The position numbers and the translations under genes are program-made. A stretch of 64,000 bases of DNA, from positions 3,100,001 to 3,164,000 of the forward strand of contig NZ_CP108476.1 in the NCBI RefSeq assembly GCF_036226465.1. The letters run 5' to 3'. Origin of the DNA: Kitasatospora sp. NBC_01250. GTDB lineage: Bacteria; Actinomycetota; Actinomycetes; Streptomycetales; Streptomycetaceae. The notes beneath the pieces were generated by a model. That model was not told the origin of the DNA, ran no database searches, and worked only from the letters and a program-made list of their open reading frames with translations. Shown here in pieces: positions 32,421 through 42,079 of this stretch (position 1 is the first letter of the stretch; each line of letters opens with the position of its first letter).

Positions 32421-34036
32421 GACCGCGCCTTGAACGCCGCCTTGCGGGCCTCCTTGGCCACCTGCCGGTCCAGGTGCAGCTCCCCGACCGCCTCCAGCAC
32501 CCGCGCGGTGTAGGGGTGCTCGACCCGCCACAGCTCGCCGAAGAAGCTCGCCGGGTTGTCGGTCACCGGCATCCCGGAGATCAGCTCGCGCAGCAGCTCG
32601 GCGTCGCCCTCGCTGTCCAGCAGCTGGGCGGCGAAGGTGTCCACCGTGGTCCACAGCACCATCGTGCGGTCCGGGGCGGGCACGTCCTCGGCCCCGCGGG
32701 AGACCAGCCAGGCCCGCACCCCGCCGCCCAGCTCCGGGTCGCCGAGCACCTCCCGGGCGGCCGGCTCGGCCGCCTCGCCCAGCTCGCCCAGCGCCAGCTG
32801 GGCCAGCATCCGGCGCAGCGGCGCGGTGCGGTCCTCGCCGCGCGCGGCGGCCAGCAGCTCCCGGGCGGCGGTCAGCGGCTCGCGGTCCGCCAGCCAGACC
32901 CGGATCTCCTGCTCGGGCAGCACGTTGCCGGCCTCCGCGATGCCCTGCAGCAGCGCGGCGGCGTCACCGGTGGCCAGCTCGCCGATCAGCGGCGCCTCGT
33001 AGCCCTCGTCCAGCAGCCACTGGCGCACCCCGTACTGGCCCAGCGGAGTCAGCTTGACCAGGCCGAACCGGGCCGCCTCCGCCTCGTCCAGGGCCTGCTC
33101 GGCCGCCGCGCCCTGCGCCGCCTCCTCGCCCTCCTCCTCGTCGAAGAGCTCCGGATCGATCGGCTGGTACTCCAGCAGCCCGATCTCGGCGAGGTCGGCC
33201 AGCATCGGGTCCAGGGCGACCATCACATCGGTGATGTCGCCGAGCATCTCCTCGTCCGGCTCCTCGCCCTCGGGCACCACCAGCAGCGCGGCCAGTACGC
33301 CCAGCGGCACCGTCTCCTGGCCCGGCTCGGCGAAGGCGGTGGCCTCGTAGAGCACCTGCAGGGCCTCGTCCAGCAGCTCCGCGGCCTGCTCCTGGACCTC
33401 CTCGTACTGCGCGAGCAGCTCCTCGGCCCGCTCGTCGTCGGCGCGCTCACCGGCGTCCGGCTCGGCGTCCAGCGGCTCGATCTCGACGGCCAGCTCGGCG
33501 ATCACGTCGGCGGCGGCCAGCCACAGCTCCAGCACCGACTCCGGATCGCCCTGCTCCACCGGGGCCAGCTCCTGGCTGGGGCCCGCCGAGCGCTGACCGG
33601 CCTCGTCGTGGGCGACCAGCACCAGCTCCAGGTCACTGGCCAGCGACCAGACCCGCATCGCCTCCAGCACCGCCTCCTCGGAAACCTCGCCCTCGGCCGG
33701 GGCCAGGCCCAGGAACCGGGCGGCGGCCTCGCGGTCGGCGTCCAGCAGGTCGCCCAGCTCGTCCACCGGACGGGTCGGGGCGCTCCACCGGGCCAGCTTG
33801 ACCGCGTGGGCGATCAGCGGGACGGCCAGCGCGGCGGCGGCCAGCTCGGCCTCGGGCAGCAGCCGCACCGGCGGCACCAGCACGGCGAGGTCGTCGAGGT
33901 CCTCCTCCTCGTCCGAACCGTGCGCGCCGTAGAGGTCGGCGAGCTCGAAGTCGGCAGGCAGCAGGCTCTCGCCGGGCTGTGCGTCAGGCCCGGTCGCCGA
34001 CGGGTGGTCAGGGTTCTTGCGGCGTCGAGCGGCCAT
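32411..34036 (-). CDS. Large acidic helical hypothetical protein
   Basis: 541 residues from ATG 34036 (GAGGAG ten bases upstream); ATG 34054 would add 6. Very acidic, with long Glu/Asp/Ala helices. Recognisable stretches are VKLARWSAPTRPVDELGDLL, an acidic middle (LLAQYEEVQEQAAELLDEA), a winged-helix-like FGLVKLTPLGQYGVRQWL (about 340) and the C-terminal VLWTTVDTFAAQLLDSEGD ... HLDRQVAKEARKAAFKARS with a basic tail. A similar protein is common in streptomycetes; its role is unknown. Divergent from the MFS gene. Confidence 0.75.
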   Translation of the reverse strand: MAARRRKNPDHPSATGPDAQPGESLLPADFELADLYGAHGSDEEEDLDDLAVLVPPVRLLPEAELAAAALAVPLIAHAVKLARWSAPTRPVDELGDLLDADREAAARFLGLAPAEGEVSEEAVLEAMRVWSLASDLELVLVAHDEAGQRSAGPSQELAPVEQGDPESVLELWLAAADVIAELAVEIEPLDAEPDAGERADDERAEELLAQYEEVQEQAAELLDEALQVLYEATAFAEPGQETVPLGVLAALLVVPEGEEPDEEMLGDITDVMVALDPMLADLAEIGLLEYQPIDPELFDEEEGEEAAQGAAAEQALDEAEAARFGLVKLTPLGQYGVRQWLLDEGYEAPLIGELATGDAAALLQGIAEAGNVLPEQEIRVWLADREPLTAARELLAAARGEDRTAPLRRMLAQLALGELGEAAEPAAREVLGDPELGGGVRAWLVSRGAEDVPAPDRTMVLWTTVDTFAAQLLDSEGDAELLRELISGMPVTDNPASFFGELWRVEHPYTARVLEAVGELHLDRQVAKEARKAAFKARSRQ

Positions 34037-34420
34037 CGGGCGCGTTCTCCTCATGAGGGCGGGTCTGCACTGCACTACGTCAAGGCGGGTCTGCACGGTG
34101 TCACAGCAGGGTGTCACGGCGGGGTGTCACGGCGGGGCGCACTGCGATCAGCGTATCGGCCGGACCGGCGGCGGCGCCCGTCCTGCGGGGGGCGCGCGCC
34201 ACTCATGCGCGCCCCTGTCGCGCCACCCCGTATCCTTCGACTGGACCCCGTGCACACCCCGCGCGCGGTCCTGCCTGGGCAAAGCCGCCCAGCTCTCGTC
34301 AGCACAGCTCGCACCACCACGGATCTCCCGCACCATGGCCACCACCACAGCGCCACCGGACGGGCGCGTCGGCCTCCCACGCCGGCCCGCGGTGGTGCCC
34401 GGCCACAGGAGACCCCTGCC
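34037..34420. other. Divergent intergenic region with 13-base tandem repeats
   Basis: Three GGTGTCAC cores at 34097, 34110 and 34123 form a 13-base tandem (GGTGTCACGGCGG type), and GGCGGGTCTGCAC occurs at 34058 and 34084. The remainder up to the MFS start contains no gene I can support. It probably holds the promoters of both genes. Confidence 0.6.
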
Positions 34421-35743
34421 ATGGCGGACCTCTCCCCTGCCGGTCCCGGCCTGCCCAACGCGCAGTTGTCCGGTACCCGGCTCTCGGAGGCCCTGCTCCC
34501 CCTGGAGCTCGCACCACGCACCCAGCTCCAACTCGCCGCGGTCAGCCGCTGGAACGCACTGCGCGGCGTGCGCGTCGGCCTCTGTGCCGCCGCCCTCCTC
34601 CTGCTCCTGATCGGAGCCAACCTCGCCACCCCGGTCTACCCCCTGCTCCAGCAGCGGCTCGGTCTGACCGCCTTCGACACCACGCTGCTCTTCACGGTCT
34701 ACGTCTTCGCGCTGGTGCCGGTGCTCGCCGCGGTGGGCCACTGGTCCGACCTGGTCGGCCGCCGCGCGCTGATCCTGCCGGCCGTCTGCCTGGCCGCCAG
34801 CGGCGACGCGATCTTCGCCACCGCCAACAGCTTCGGCCAGCTGGCCGCGGGCCGGGCCGTCCAGGGCATCGCGGTCGCGCTGGCCACCGGCGCCGCCGGC
34901 GCGGCGCTCGGCGACCTGCTGCCCGACCACCCGACGCTGGCCGCCAAGCTCACCCTGGCCTGCTCGGCCGGCGGCGTGGCGCTGGGCCCCGTGGTCGGCG
35001 CCTCGCTCGCGGGCGGCTCCCACCCCCTGCTGACGCCCTTCCTGGCCCATGCGGTCGCGCTGCTGGTGCTCTGCGTCCCGCTGGCCCTGGTGCACCCCCG
35101 GATGCCCGGCGCCCGCCGCCCGCACAACGCGCCCCCGCGCGTCACCGCCCCGCTCCACCTGCGCCCGCGCCGCCTGGCGCTGCCCGCCCAGGGCCGCCGC
35201 ACCTTCCTGCTCGCGGCCGGCGCCGGCTTCGTCTCCTACGCCGTCTTCGGCGTCTACCTGAGCCTGGCCCCGGCCTTCTCGGCCGGCCTGCTGCACACCC
35301 ACTCACGCATGGTCGGCGCCGTGGTCGCCGCCCTGCTGCTCGGCTCCTCGGCCCTCGCCCAGCTCCTCATACCGCCCACCACCGACCGCCGCCTGATCGC
35401 CCTGGGCATGACCGGCCTCGCCCTCGGCCTGGCCCTGGTGGTCACCGCCCAGTACGCCCACCAGCCGGCCCTGCTCTTCCTCGGCAGCGTCCTCGGCGGC
35501 GCCTGCCAGGGCATCGCCTTCCGCTCCCTGTTCACCACCGCCGTCGCCGCCATGGACCCGGCCCGCCGCGCCAGCGAGATGAGCACCCTCTGGGTCATCG
35601 TCTACCTCGGCAGCTCGCTCCCCATCGTCGCCGTCGGCGCCCTCTCCCAGCACTACGGCCTCCTCCCGGCCGTCAGCGGCTTCGCCGTCATCGCCGCCAC
35701 CGCCTGCCTCGCCCTGGCGGGCGCCGTGCTGCGCCGACGCTAG
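34421..35743 (+). CDS. Major facilitator superfamily transporter
   Basis: 440 residues from ATG 34421 after AGGAG. Twelve hydrophobic helices are visible after a roughly 60-residue cytoplasmic lead. The MFS loop signature GHWSDLVGRRALILPA lies between helices 2 and 3, and GRAVQGIAVALATGAAGAAL is the drug/H+ antiporter-type helix 4-5 region. Likely an exporter of the sugar-efflux/drug-resistance type. It converges on and overlaps the stop of the Uma2-like remnant. Confidence 0.9.
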   Translation: MADLSPAGPGLPNAQLSGTRLSEALLPLELAPRTQLQLAAVSRWNALRGVRVGLCAAALLLLLIGANLATPVYPLLQQRLGLTAFDTTLLFTVYVFALVPVLAAVGHWSDLVGRRALILPAVCLAASGDAIFATANSFGQLAAGRAVQGIAVALATGAAGAALGDLLPDHPTLAAKLTLACSAGGVALGPVVGASLAGGSHPLLTPFLAHAVALLVLCVPLALVHPRMPGARRPHNAPPRVTAPLHLRPRRLALPAQGRRTFLLAAGAGFVSYAVFGVYLSLAPAFSAGLLHTHSRMVGAVVAALLLGSSALAQLLIPPTTDRRLIALGMTGLALGLALVVTAQYAHQPALLFLGSVLGGACQGIAFRSLFTTAVAAMDPARRASEMSTLWVIVYLGSSLPIVAVGALSQHYGLLPAVSGFAVIAATACLALAGAVLRRR

Positions 35744-36031
35744 TCGTCCCAGGGGCGCCAGAGCTCGGTGCGGAACTCGACGTCGAACGGCTCGGGCAAC
35801 CGCACCGGCTCGCCGAACTTCCAGCTCCGCAGCTCCTCGTAACGGCCTGCGAAGCGGTCGGGGTTGCCGTACAGGGTGATCCCCGACCGCTTCGGGTCCC
35901 GATCGATCACAGTCGGCCAACTCGCCCCGCAGCCACATCACATACGGGAAGTCAGGCAACGGGAAGTGCGCGATCGCGGCTTCGGACACAGCACCCAGGG
36001 TAGGCAGACATACCACTGCCGCGTGACTCAT
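35740..36031 (-). pseudogene. Internally deleted Uma2-like endonuclease gene
   Basis: Frame one starts MSHAAVVCLPTLGAVSEA at 36031 and continues HFPLPDFPYVMWLRGELAD. One frame over, the sequence resumes as VIDRDPKRSGITLYGNPDRF ... FGEPVRLPEPF and ends WRPWDD-stop at 35740. Start and end look like the two ends of a Uma2-type protein of about 190 residues; the catalytic middle (about 100 residues) is missing and the joint is frameshifted. The rest of 35744-36081 holds only the suf terminator. Confidence 0.5.
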
Positions 36032-36062
36032 TCCCCCGAAGGAGCGAGTCACGCGGCAGTGG
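36013..36062 (-). terminator. Terminator of the suf operon
   Basis: A perfect 17-base stem, CCACTGCCGCGTGACTC (36013-36029) and its complement at 36046-36062, lies 20 bases past the sufT stop. Confidence 0.88.
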
Positions 36063-36081
36063 ATTGACCGTACGGCGAGCC

Positions 36082-36480
36082 TCAGACGTTGAACCCCAGC
36101 GCCCGCAGCTGCTCGCGACCGTCGTCGGTGATCTTGTCCGGGCCCCACGGCGGCATCCAGACCCAGTTGATCCGCAGGTCCTGGACGAGGCCGTCGGTGG
36201 CCGTCCTGGCCTGGTCCTCGATGACGTCGGTCAGCGGGCAGGCCGCGGAGGTCAGCGTCATGTCGATGGTGGCCACGTCGGACTCGTCGATGTGGATGCC
36301 GTAGATCAGGCCCAGGTTGACCACGTCGATGCCCAGCTCGGGGTCGACGACGTCCATCAGGGCCTCGGTCAGGTCCTCGACGGAGACGGTGCCGGCCGTG
36401 GTGCCGACGATGACCGTCGGGCCCTCGGTCGGGGCCTCGGCCTCAGCGGCGGCCGGGGTGCCGGCCTCGGTGTCGCTCAT
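36082..36480 (-). CDS. sufT: Fe-S cluster assembly factor, DUF59/MIP18 (SufT-like)
   Basis: 132 residues from ATG 36480, after TGAGGACC; TTG 36486 would add two. After an acidic Ala/Glu lead (1-30) the DUF59 domain shows VEDLTEALMDVVDPELGIDV, DMTLTSAACPLTDVIEDQ with the conserved Cys, and VWMPPWGPDKITDDGREQL. It helps to mature Fe-S proteins downstream of the Suf scaffold. Last gene of the suf operon, 55 bases after sufU. Confidence 0.92.
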   Translation of the reverse strand: MSDTEAGTPAAAEAEAPTEGPTVIVGTTAGTVSVEDLTEALMDVVDPELGIDVVNLGLIYGIHIDESDVATIDMTLTSAACPLTDVIEDQARTATDGLVQDLRINWVWMPPWGPDKITDDGREQLRALGFNV

Positions 36481-36535
36481 ACGCAATCGGTCCTCAGAAA
36501 GTCGACAGATGGTCGGCAGGAAGCCGGCCGGTCGG

Positions 36536-36988
36536 TCAGTCGGTGATGGCGGGCTGCTCGGCCAGCGCCTTCGCGGTGGCGTCCTTCCAGGCCATCCAGC
36601 TCAGCAGGGCGCACTTGACCCGGGCGGGGTACTTGGAGACGCCGGCGAACGCGACCGCGTCCTCCAGCACCTCCTCGTCGCCCTCGCCCTGGCCCTTGCT
36701 CTGCATCAGTTCCAGGAACGCCTCCTGGATGGCCTGCGCGTCGCCGACCGTCTTGCCGACCACCAGGTCGTTCAGCACCGAGGCGCTGGCCTGGCTGATC
36801 GAGCAGCCCTGCGACTCGTAGGAGATGTCCGCGACCACCGGACCGTCCAGCCGCACCCGCAGGGTGATCTCGTCACCGCAGGTCGGGTTGACGTGGTGCA
36901 CCTCGGCGTCGCCGTCCCGCAGCCCCTTGCCGTGGGGGTTGCGGTAGTGGTCCAGGATGATCTCCTGGTACATGGAGTCGAGCTTCAT
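36536..36988 (-). CDS. sufU: Fe-S cluster assembly protein SufU
   Basis: 150 residues. The three conserved cysteines of the zinc-containing SufU sulfur acceptor are in NPTCGDEI (about 37), SQGCSISQAS (about 62) and RVKCALLSW (about 128), with the Asp of TCGDE and the SufU-specific insertion before the third Cys. It takes persulfide sulfur from SufS. Sixteen bases downstream of sufS. Confidence 0.95.
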   Translation of the reverse strand: MKLDSMYQEIILDHYRNPHGKGLRDGDAEVHHVNPTCGDEITLRVRLDGPVVADISYESQGCSISQASASVLNDLVVGKTVGDAQAIQEAFLELMQSKGQGEGDEEVLEDAVAFAGVSKYPARVKCALLSWMAWKDATAKALAEQPAITD

Positions 36989-37004
36989 GGCGGCGTCACC
37001 CTCC

Positions 37005-38276
37005 TCAGCCGAAGAAGTTGCGGACGTGGTGCAGGCCGTCGATCAGCTGGTCGACCTCGCCCGGCGTCGAGTACAGGTAGAACGACGCCCGGGTGGTCGC
37101 CGGAATTCCGTACCGCAGGCAGACCGGCCGCGCGCAGTGGTGACCGACGCGCACGGCGATGCCCTGCTCGTCCAGCACCTGGCCCACGTCGTGCGGGTGC
37201 ACGTCGCCGAGCACGAAGGAGATCGCGGCACCGCGGTCCACGGCCGTGCGCGGGCCGATGATGCGCAGGTCCGGGACCTCCTGCAGGCGGTTGACCGCGT
37301 ACTCGGTGATCGCGTGCTCGTGCGCGGCGATCCGCTCCATGCCGATGTTCGACAGGTAGTCGATGGCCGCGCCGAGCCCGACCGCCTGGGCGATCGGCGG
37401 GGTGCCGGCCTCGAACTTGTGCGGCGCGGGGGCGTAGGTGGACGAGCCCATGGTGACGGTCTCGATCATCTCGCCGCCGCCGAGGAACGGCGGCAGGTCC
37501 TCCAGCAGCTCCTGGCGCCCCCAGAGCACGCCGATGCCGGTGGGCCCGAGCATCTTGTGACCGGTGAAGGCGACGAAGTCGGCCTCCAGCGCCTGCACGT
37601 CCAGCACCATGTGCGGGGCGGCCTGGGAGGCGTCGATCAGCACCAGCGCGCCGACGTCCTGGGCGCGGCGGACGATCGCCTCGACCGGGTTGACGGTGCC
37701 GAGCAGGTTGGAGACCAGCGTGAAGGAGACGATCTTCGTCTTCTCGGTGATCAGCTGCTCGATGTTGGACAGGTCGAGCCGGCCCTCGTCGGTCAGCCCG
37801 AACCACTTCAGCTTCGCGCCGGTGCGCTGCGAGAGCAGCTGCCACGGCACGATGTTGGAGTGGTGCTCCATCTCGGTGATGACGATCTCCGCGTCCGCGT
37901 CGACGCGGTACGGCTCGTCGGCCCAACCGAGCATGTTGGCAACCAGGTTGAGCGACTCCGAGGCGTTCTTGGTGAAGATCACCTCGTCCCGGCTCGGCGC
38001 GTTGATGAACGCCGCGACCTTGTCCCGGGCACCCTCGTACAGCGCGGTGGCCTCTTCGGCCAGCACGTGCACGCCGCGGTGCACGTTGGCGTTGTGCTGC
38101 TCGTAGTACGCGTTGAGCGCCTCCAGCACCTGCCGGGGCTTCTGCGAGGTGGCCGCGTTGTCCAGGTAGACCAGGGGCTTGCCGTCGTGCAGCACGCGCT
38201 GCAGGACCGGGAAGTCCTTGCGGATCGCGTCGGTGTCGAGCAGACCGCTCAGCGCCGAGCCGGAGAGGATTGTCAC
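37005..38276 (-). CDS. sufS: Cysteine desulfurase SufS
   Basis: 423 residues from GTG 38276, overlapping the sufC stop (GTGA). Type II PLP-dependent desulfurase: FPVLQRVLHDGKPLVYLDNA, NVHRGVHVLAEEAT, EMEHHSNIVPW, DASQAAPHM, the PLP lysine in AFTGHKMLGPTG, and the active-site cysteine loop RVGHHCARPVCLRYG. It supplies sulfur to SufU. Full length. Confidence 0.97.
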   Translation of the reverse strand: MTILSGSALSGLLDTDAIRKDFPVLQRVLHDGKPLVYLDNAATSQKPRQVLEALNAYYEQHNANVHRGVHVLAEEATALYEGARDKVAAFINAPSRDEVIFTKNASESLNLVANMLGWADEPYRVDADAEIVITEMEHHSNIVPWQLLSQRTGAKLKWFGLTDEGRLDLSNIEQLITEKTKIVSFTLVSNLLGTVNPVEAIVRRAQDVGALVLIDASQAAPHMVLDVQALEADFVAFTGHKMLGPTGIGVLWGRQELLEDLPPFLGGGEMIETVTMGSSTYAPAPHKFEAGTPPIAQAVGLGAAIDYLSNIGMERIAAHEHAITEYAVNRLQEVPDLRIIGPRTAVDRGAAISFVLGDVHPHDVGQVLDEQGIAVRVGHHCARPVCLRYGIPATTRASFYLYSTPGEVDQLIDGLHHVRNFFG

Positions 38277-39037
38277 TCGGAAGCGCCGCCCTTCACGTAA
38301 GCCTCGTAGCCCTCGTTCTCCAGCTTGTCGGCCAGCTCCGCGCCACCGGACTCGACGATCCGGCCGGCCGAGAAGACGTGAACGTAGTCGGGCTTGATGT
38401 ACCGCAGGATGCGGGTGTAGTGGGTGACCAGCAGGGTGCCGACCTCGCCGGTCGCGCGCACCCGGTTGATGCCCTCGGAGACCTGGCGCAGCGCGTCGAC
38501 GTCCAGGCCCGAGTCGGTCTCGTCCAGGATCGCGATCTTCGGCTTGAGCAGCTCCAGCTGGAGGATCTCGTGGCGCTTCTTCTCACCGCCGGAGAAGCCC
38601 TCGTTGACGTTGCGCTCGGCGAAGGCCGGGTCCATCTGCAGCGTCGCCATGGCCTCCTTGACCTCCTTCACCCAGGTGCGCAGCTTGGGGGCCTCGCCGC
38701 GGATCGCGGTGGCCGCGGTGCGCAGGAAGTTGGAGACCGAGACGCCGGGAACCTCGACCGGGTACTGCATGGCCAGGAAGACACCGGCCCGGGCGCGCTC
38801 GTCGACGGACATCGCGAGCACGTCCTCGCCGTCCAGCAGCACCTCGCCGCTGGTGACGGTGTACTTCGGGTGACCGGCCAGGGTGTAGGCCAGGGTGGAC
38901 TTGCCGGAGCCGTTGGGGCCCATGATGGCGTGGGTCTCGCCCTGCTTGACCGTCAGGTCGACGCCGCGCAGGATCTCGCGCGGGCCCGACTCGGTCTCGA
39001 CGGAGACGTGCAGGTCACGGATTTCAAGGGTTGCCAT
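38273..39037 (-). CDS. sufC: Fe-S cluster assembly ATPase SufC
   Basis: 254 residues from ATG 39037. ABC ATPase with Walker A GPNGSGKST (about 34-42), SufC-type VEVPGVSVSNFLR, signature NEGFSGGEKKRHEI, Walker B IAILDETDSGLDVDAL, and H-loop VTHYTRIL. It forms the SufBCD complex in the cytosol. Coupled to sufS by overlap. Confidence 0.97.
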   Translation of the reverse strand: MATLEIRDLHVSVETESGPREILRGVDLTVKQGETHAIMGPNGSGKSTLAYTLAGHPKYTVTSGEVLLDGEDVLAMSVDERARAGVFLAMQYPVEVPGVSVSNFLRTAATAIRGEAPKLRTWVKEVKEAMATLQMDPAFAERNVNEGFSGGEKKRHEILQLELLKPKIAILDETDSGLDVDALRQVSEGINRVRATGEVGTLLVTHYTRILRYIKPDYVHVFSAGRIVESGGAELADKLENEGYEAYVKGGASE

Positions 39038-39039
39038 GC

Positions 39040-39360
39040 TCAGGACTCCTGGGTGACGGAGACGAGCACATCGTCCCCTTCGATCTTTACGGGGTAAACG
39101 GGGACCGGCCGGGTGGCGGGCAGTCCCGAGGGCTTGCCGGTGCGCAGGTCGAACGTGGAGCCGTGCAGCCAGCACTCGATCCGGCAGTCCTCGACCTCGC
39201 CCTCGGAGAGCGAGACGTTCGCGTGCGAGCAGATGTCGTTGATCGCGAACACCTCCCCCTCGGTGCGCACGACGGAGATCGCCAGACCGCCGCCCAGCTC
39301 CACCCGCTTGGGGGTGTCCTCGCCCAGCTCGCTCAGCGAGCAGACACGCTGGTAGCTCAT
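39040..39360 (-). CDS. Rieske-type [2Fe-2S] ferredoxin of the suf operon
   Basis: 106 residues. Rieske ligands in DICSHANVSLSEG (C-x-H) and IECWLHGSTFD (C-x2-H). Annotated in relatives as a dioxygenase ferredoxin subunit, but its fixed place between sufD and sufC in actinobacteria points to electron delivery for cluster assembly. Overlaps the sufD stop by ATGA. Confidence 0.93.
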   Translation of the reverse strand: MSYQRVCSLSELGEDTPKRVELGGGLAISVVRTEGEVFAINDICSHANVSLSEGEVEDCRIECWLHGSTFDLRTGKPSGLPATRPVPVYPVKIEGDDVLVSVTQES

Positions 39361-40604
39361 GCCACGCCCGCCAGTTCGGCCTCGATCTTGGCCATCAGCT
39401 GGTCGTGGAGCTCGGCCACGCCGATCTGCTGCACCAGTTCGGCGAAGAAGCCGCGCACCACCAGTCGGCGCGCCTCCTCCTGCGGGATGCCGCGCGACTG
39501 CAGGTAGAAGAGCTGCTCGTCGTCGAAGCGGCCGGTCGCCGAGGCGTGGCCCGCGCCGACGATCTCGCCGGTCTCGATCTCCAGGTTCGGGATCGAGTCG
39601 ACCCGGGCGCCGTCGGTGAGCACCAGGTTGCGGTTGTGCTCGTAGGTGTCGGTGCCGGTCGCGGCGGCGCGGATCAGCACGTCGCCGACCCAGACCGCGT
39701 GCGCGTCCTGGCCCTGCAGGGCGCCCTTGTAGACCACGTTGGACCGGCAGTGCGGGGTGTCGTGGTCGATCTGCAGGCGGTGCTCCAGGTGCTGGCCGGC
39801 GTCCGCGAAGTAGAGGCCGAACAGCTCGGCCTCGCCGCCGGGGGCCGCGTAGGTGACCCGGGGGTGGATGCGCACCAGGTCGCCGCCGAAGGTCACCACG
39901 ACCGACTTGAGCGCGGCGTCCCGGCCGATCAGCGCGGTCTGCTGGGAGGCGTGCACCGCGTCGCGGTCCCAGTCCTGGATCGAGACGAAGGTCAGCTTGG
40001 CGCCGTCGCCGACCAGCAGCTCGACGTTGGCGGCCCGGGTGCCGGTACCGGTGTGGTTCAGCACCACGACGGCCTCGGCGAACGGCTTGACGTCGATCAC
40101 CACGTGGGCGAACTTGACGCCGCCCTCGCCGTGCACGTCGATCCGGACCGGCTCGGTGAGCACCGCGTCCTTGGGGACGGTGACCACCAGCGCCTGCTCG
40201 AAGGCGCTGAACGCCTGCGCGGCGACCCGGTCGACGGGCTTGCCGGCCTTGCCGATCCGCTCGTCGTCGCGGCCGACCAGGTCGGCGGTGACGCCCTCCG
40301 GCAGGCCGAACTCGACCTTGTCCTCACCAGCGGCGTTACCGGCCGCGGTGCCGTCGTGCAGGCCGGCCAGGCGGTGCAGCGGGGTGAACCGCCAGTCCTC
40401 CTCGCGGCCGGTGGGCACCGGGAAGTCGTTCACGTCGTAGGAGGGCTGGACCGCGACGCGGGCGTCGATCGGCTGCCGCACGCTGTCCCGGCCGGTGCCG
40501 GGCCCGGCGAGCTGCGCGCCGGCACCGGCGGTGCCGACCTCGATCGAGCCGGCGGTGGTGGAGCCGGGGGTGTTCGCTGCGACATTCAAAGGCGTGTCAG
40601 CCAT
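39357..40604 (-). CDS. sufD: Fe-S cluster assembly protein SufD
   Basis: 415 residues. After an Ala/Gly/Thr-rich lead come VPTGREEDWRFTPLHRLAG, the beta-helix core (VVLNHTGTGTRAANVELLVG), HRLQIDHDTPHCRSNVVYKG and the C-terminal SufBD signature ASATGRFDDEQLFYLQSRGI with its His-free variant of the SufB helix. Partner of SufB in the SufBC2D scaffold. Confidence 0.95.
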   Translation of the reverse strand: MADTPLNVAANTPGSTTAGSIEVGTAGAGAQLAGPGTGRDSVRQPIDARVAVQPSYDVNDFPVPTGREEDWRFTPLHRLAGLHDGTAAGNAAGEDKVEFGLPEGVTADLVGRDDERIGKAGKPVDRVAAQAFSAFEQALVVTVPKDAVLTEPVRIDVHGEGGVKFAHVVIDVKPFAEAVVVLNHTGTGTRAANVELLVGDGAKLTFVSIQDWDRDAVHASQQTALIGRDAALKSVVVTFGGDLVRIHPRVTYAAPGGEAELFGLYFADAGQHLEHRLQIDHDTPHCRSNVVYKGALQGQDAHAVWVGDVLIRAAATGTDTYEHNRNLVLTDGARVDSIPNLEIETGEIVGAGHASATGRFDDEQLFYLQSRGIPQEEARRLVVRGFFAELVQQIGVAELHDQLMAKIEAELAGVA

Positions 40605-40663
40605 GGCTGTTCGTGTTGCTCTCTTCCTGAAAGTGTGGGCGGTGTCGGACTGCTGACTGGACG

Positions 40664-42079
40664 TCAGCCGACCGAACCCTCCATCTGCAGCTCGATCAGC
40701 CGGTTGAGCTCGAGCGCGTACTCCATCGGCAGCTCGCGCGCGATCGGCTCGACGAAGCCGCGCACGATCATCGCCATCGCCTCGAACTCGGTCATGCCCC
40801 GGCTCATCAGGTAGAAGAGCTGGTCCTCGCTGACCTTGGAGACGGTCGCCTCGTGGCCCATCGACACGTCGTCCTCGCGGACCTCCACGTACGGGTAGGT
40901 GTCCGAGCGGGAGACGGTGTCCACCAGCAGCGCGTCACAGAGCACGTTGGACTTGGCGCCCTTGGAGCCCTCGCCGATCTCGATCAGACCGCGGTAGGAG
41001 GTGCGGCCACCGCCGCGCGCCACCGACTTGGAGACGATGTTGGAGGAGGTGTTCGGCGCCATGTGCACCATCTTGGCGCCGGCGTCCTGGTGCTGGCCCT
41101 CGCCCGCGAAGGCGATCGACAGGGTCTCGCCCTTGGCGTGCTCGCCCATCAGGTAGACGGCCGGGTACTTCATGGTGACCTTGGAGCCGATGTTGCCGTC
41201 GACCCACTCCATGGTCGCGCCCTCGTAGGCCACGGCCCGCTTGGTCACCAGGTTGTAGACGTTGTTCGACCAGTTCTGGATGGTCGTGTAGCGGCAGCGG
41301 CCGCCCTTCTTGACGATGATCTCCACCACGGCGCTGTGCAGCGAGTCCGAGGAGTAGATCGGCGCGGTGCAGCCCTCGACGTAGTGGACGTAGGCGTCCT
41401 CGTCGACGATGATCAGCGTCCGCTCGAACTGGCCCATGTTCTCGGTGTTGATCCGGAAGTAGGCCTGCAGCGGGATGTCCACGTGCACGCCCTTCGGCAC
41501 GTAGATGAACGAGCCGCCGGACCACACGGCCGTGTTCAGCGAGGCGAACTTGTTGTCGCCGACCGGGATCACCGTGCCGAAGTACTCCTTGAAGAGCTCC
41601 GGGTGCTCCTTGAGCGCGGTGTCCGTGTCGAGGAAGATCACGCCCTGCTGCTCCAGGTCCTCGCGGATCTGGTGGTAGACGACCTCGGACTCGTACTGGG
41701 CGGCGACGCCCGCGACCAGGCGCTGCTTCTCCGCCTCCGGGATGCCGAGCTTGTCGTAGGTCGCCTTGATGTCGGCGGGCAGGTCCTCCCAGGACTCCGC
41801 CTGCTTCTCGGTCGAGCGCACGAAGTACTTGATGTTGTCGAAGTCGATGCCGGACAGGTCCGAGCCCCAGGTCGGCATGGGCTTCTTCCCGAACAGCTTC
41901 AGACCCTTGAGGCGCAGGTTGAGCATCCACTCCGCCTCGGACTTCTTCGCCGAGATGTCGCGGACGACCTCCTCGCTCAGGCCGCGCTTGGCCACCGAGC
42001 CGGCCGCGTCGGGGTCCGACCAGCCGTACTCGTAGGTGCCCAGACCCTCGAGCTCCGGGTGGGAAACGGTGTCAGTCAT
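40664..42079 (-). CDS. sufB: Fe-S cluster assembly protein SufB
   Basis: 471 residues from ATG 42079, which overlaps the sufR stop (ATGA). Conserved runs: [25 protein letters not shown]-like [20 protein letters not shown], the [19 protein letters not shown] block, KPAV-like [49 protein letters not shown] with the scaffold Cys, and [20 protein letters not shown]. Main scaffold of the Suf machine. No intein is present (length is normal). Confidence 0.97.
   Translation of the reverse strand: MTDTVSHPELEGLGTYEYGWSDPDAAGSVAKRGLSEEVVRDISAKKSEAEWMLNLRLKGLKLFGKKPMPTWGSDLSGIDFDNIKYFVRSTEKQAESWEDLPADIKATYDKLGIPEAEKQRLVAGVAAQYESEVVYHQIREDLEQQGVIFLDTDTALKEHPELFKEYFGTVIPVGDNKFASLNTAVWSGGSFIYVPKGVHVDIPLQAYFRINTENMGQFERTLIIVDEDAYVHYVEGCTAPIYSSDSLHSAVVEIIVKKGGRCRYTTIQNWSNNVYNLVTKRAVAYEGATMEWVDGNIGSKVTMKYPAVYLMGEHAKGETLSIAFAGEGQHQDAGAKMVHMAPNTSSNIVSKSVARGGGRTSYRGLIEIGEGSKGAKSNVLCDALLVDTVSRSDTYPYVEVREDDVSMGHEATVSKVSEDQLFYLMSRGMTEFEAMAMIVRGFVEPIARELPMEYALELNRLIELQMEGSVG

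Noticed and set aside
32474..34420. Long N-terminal extension (to 1089 codons) of the MFS gene
   Set aside because: The extension is antisense to the acidic protein gene; a proper AGGAG and the MFS N-terminus place the start at 34421.
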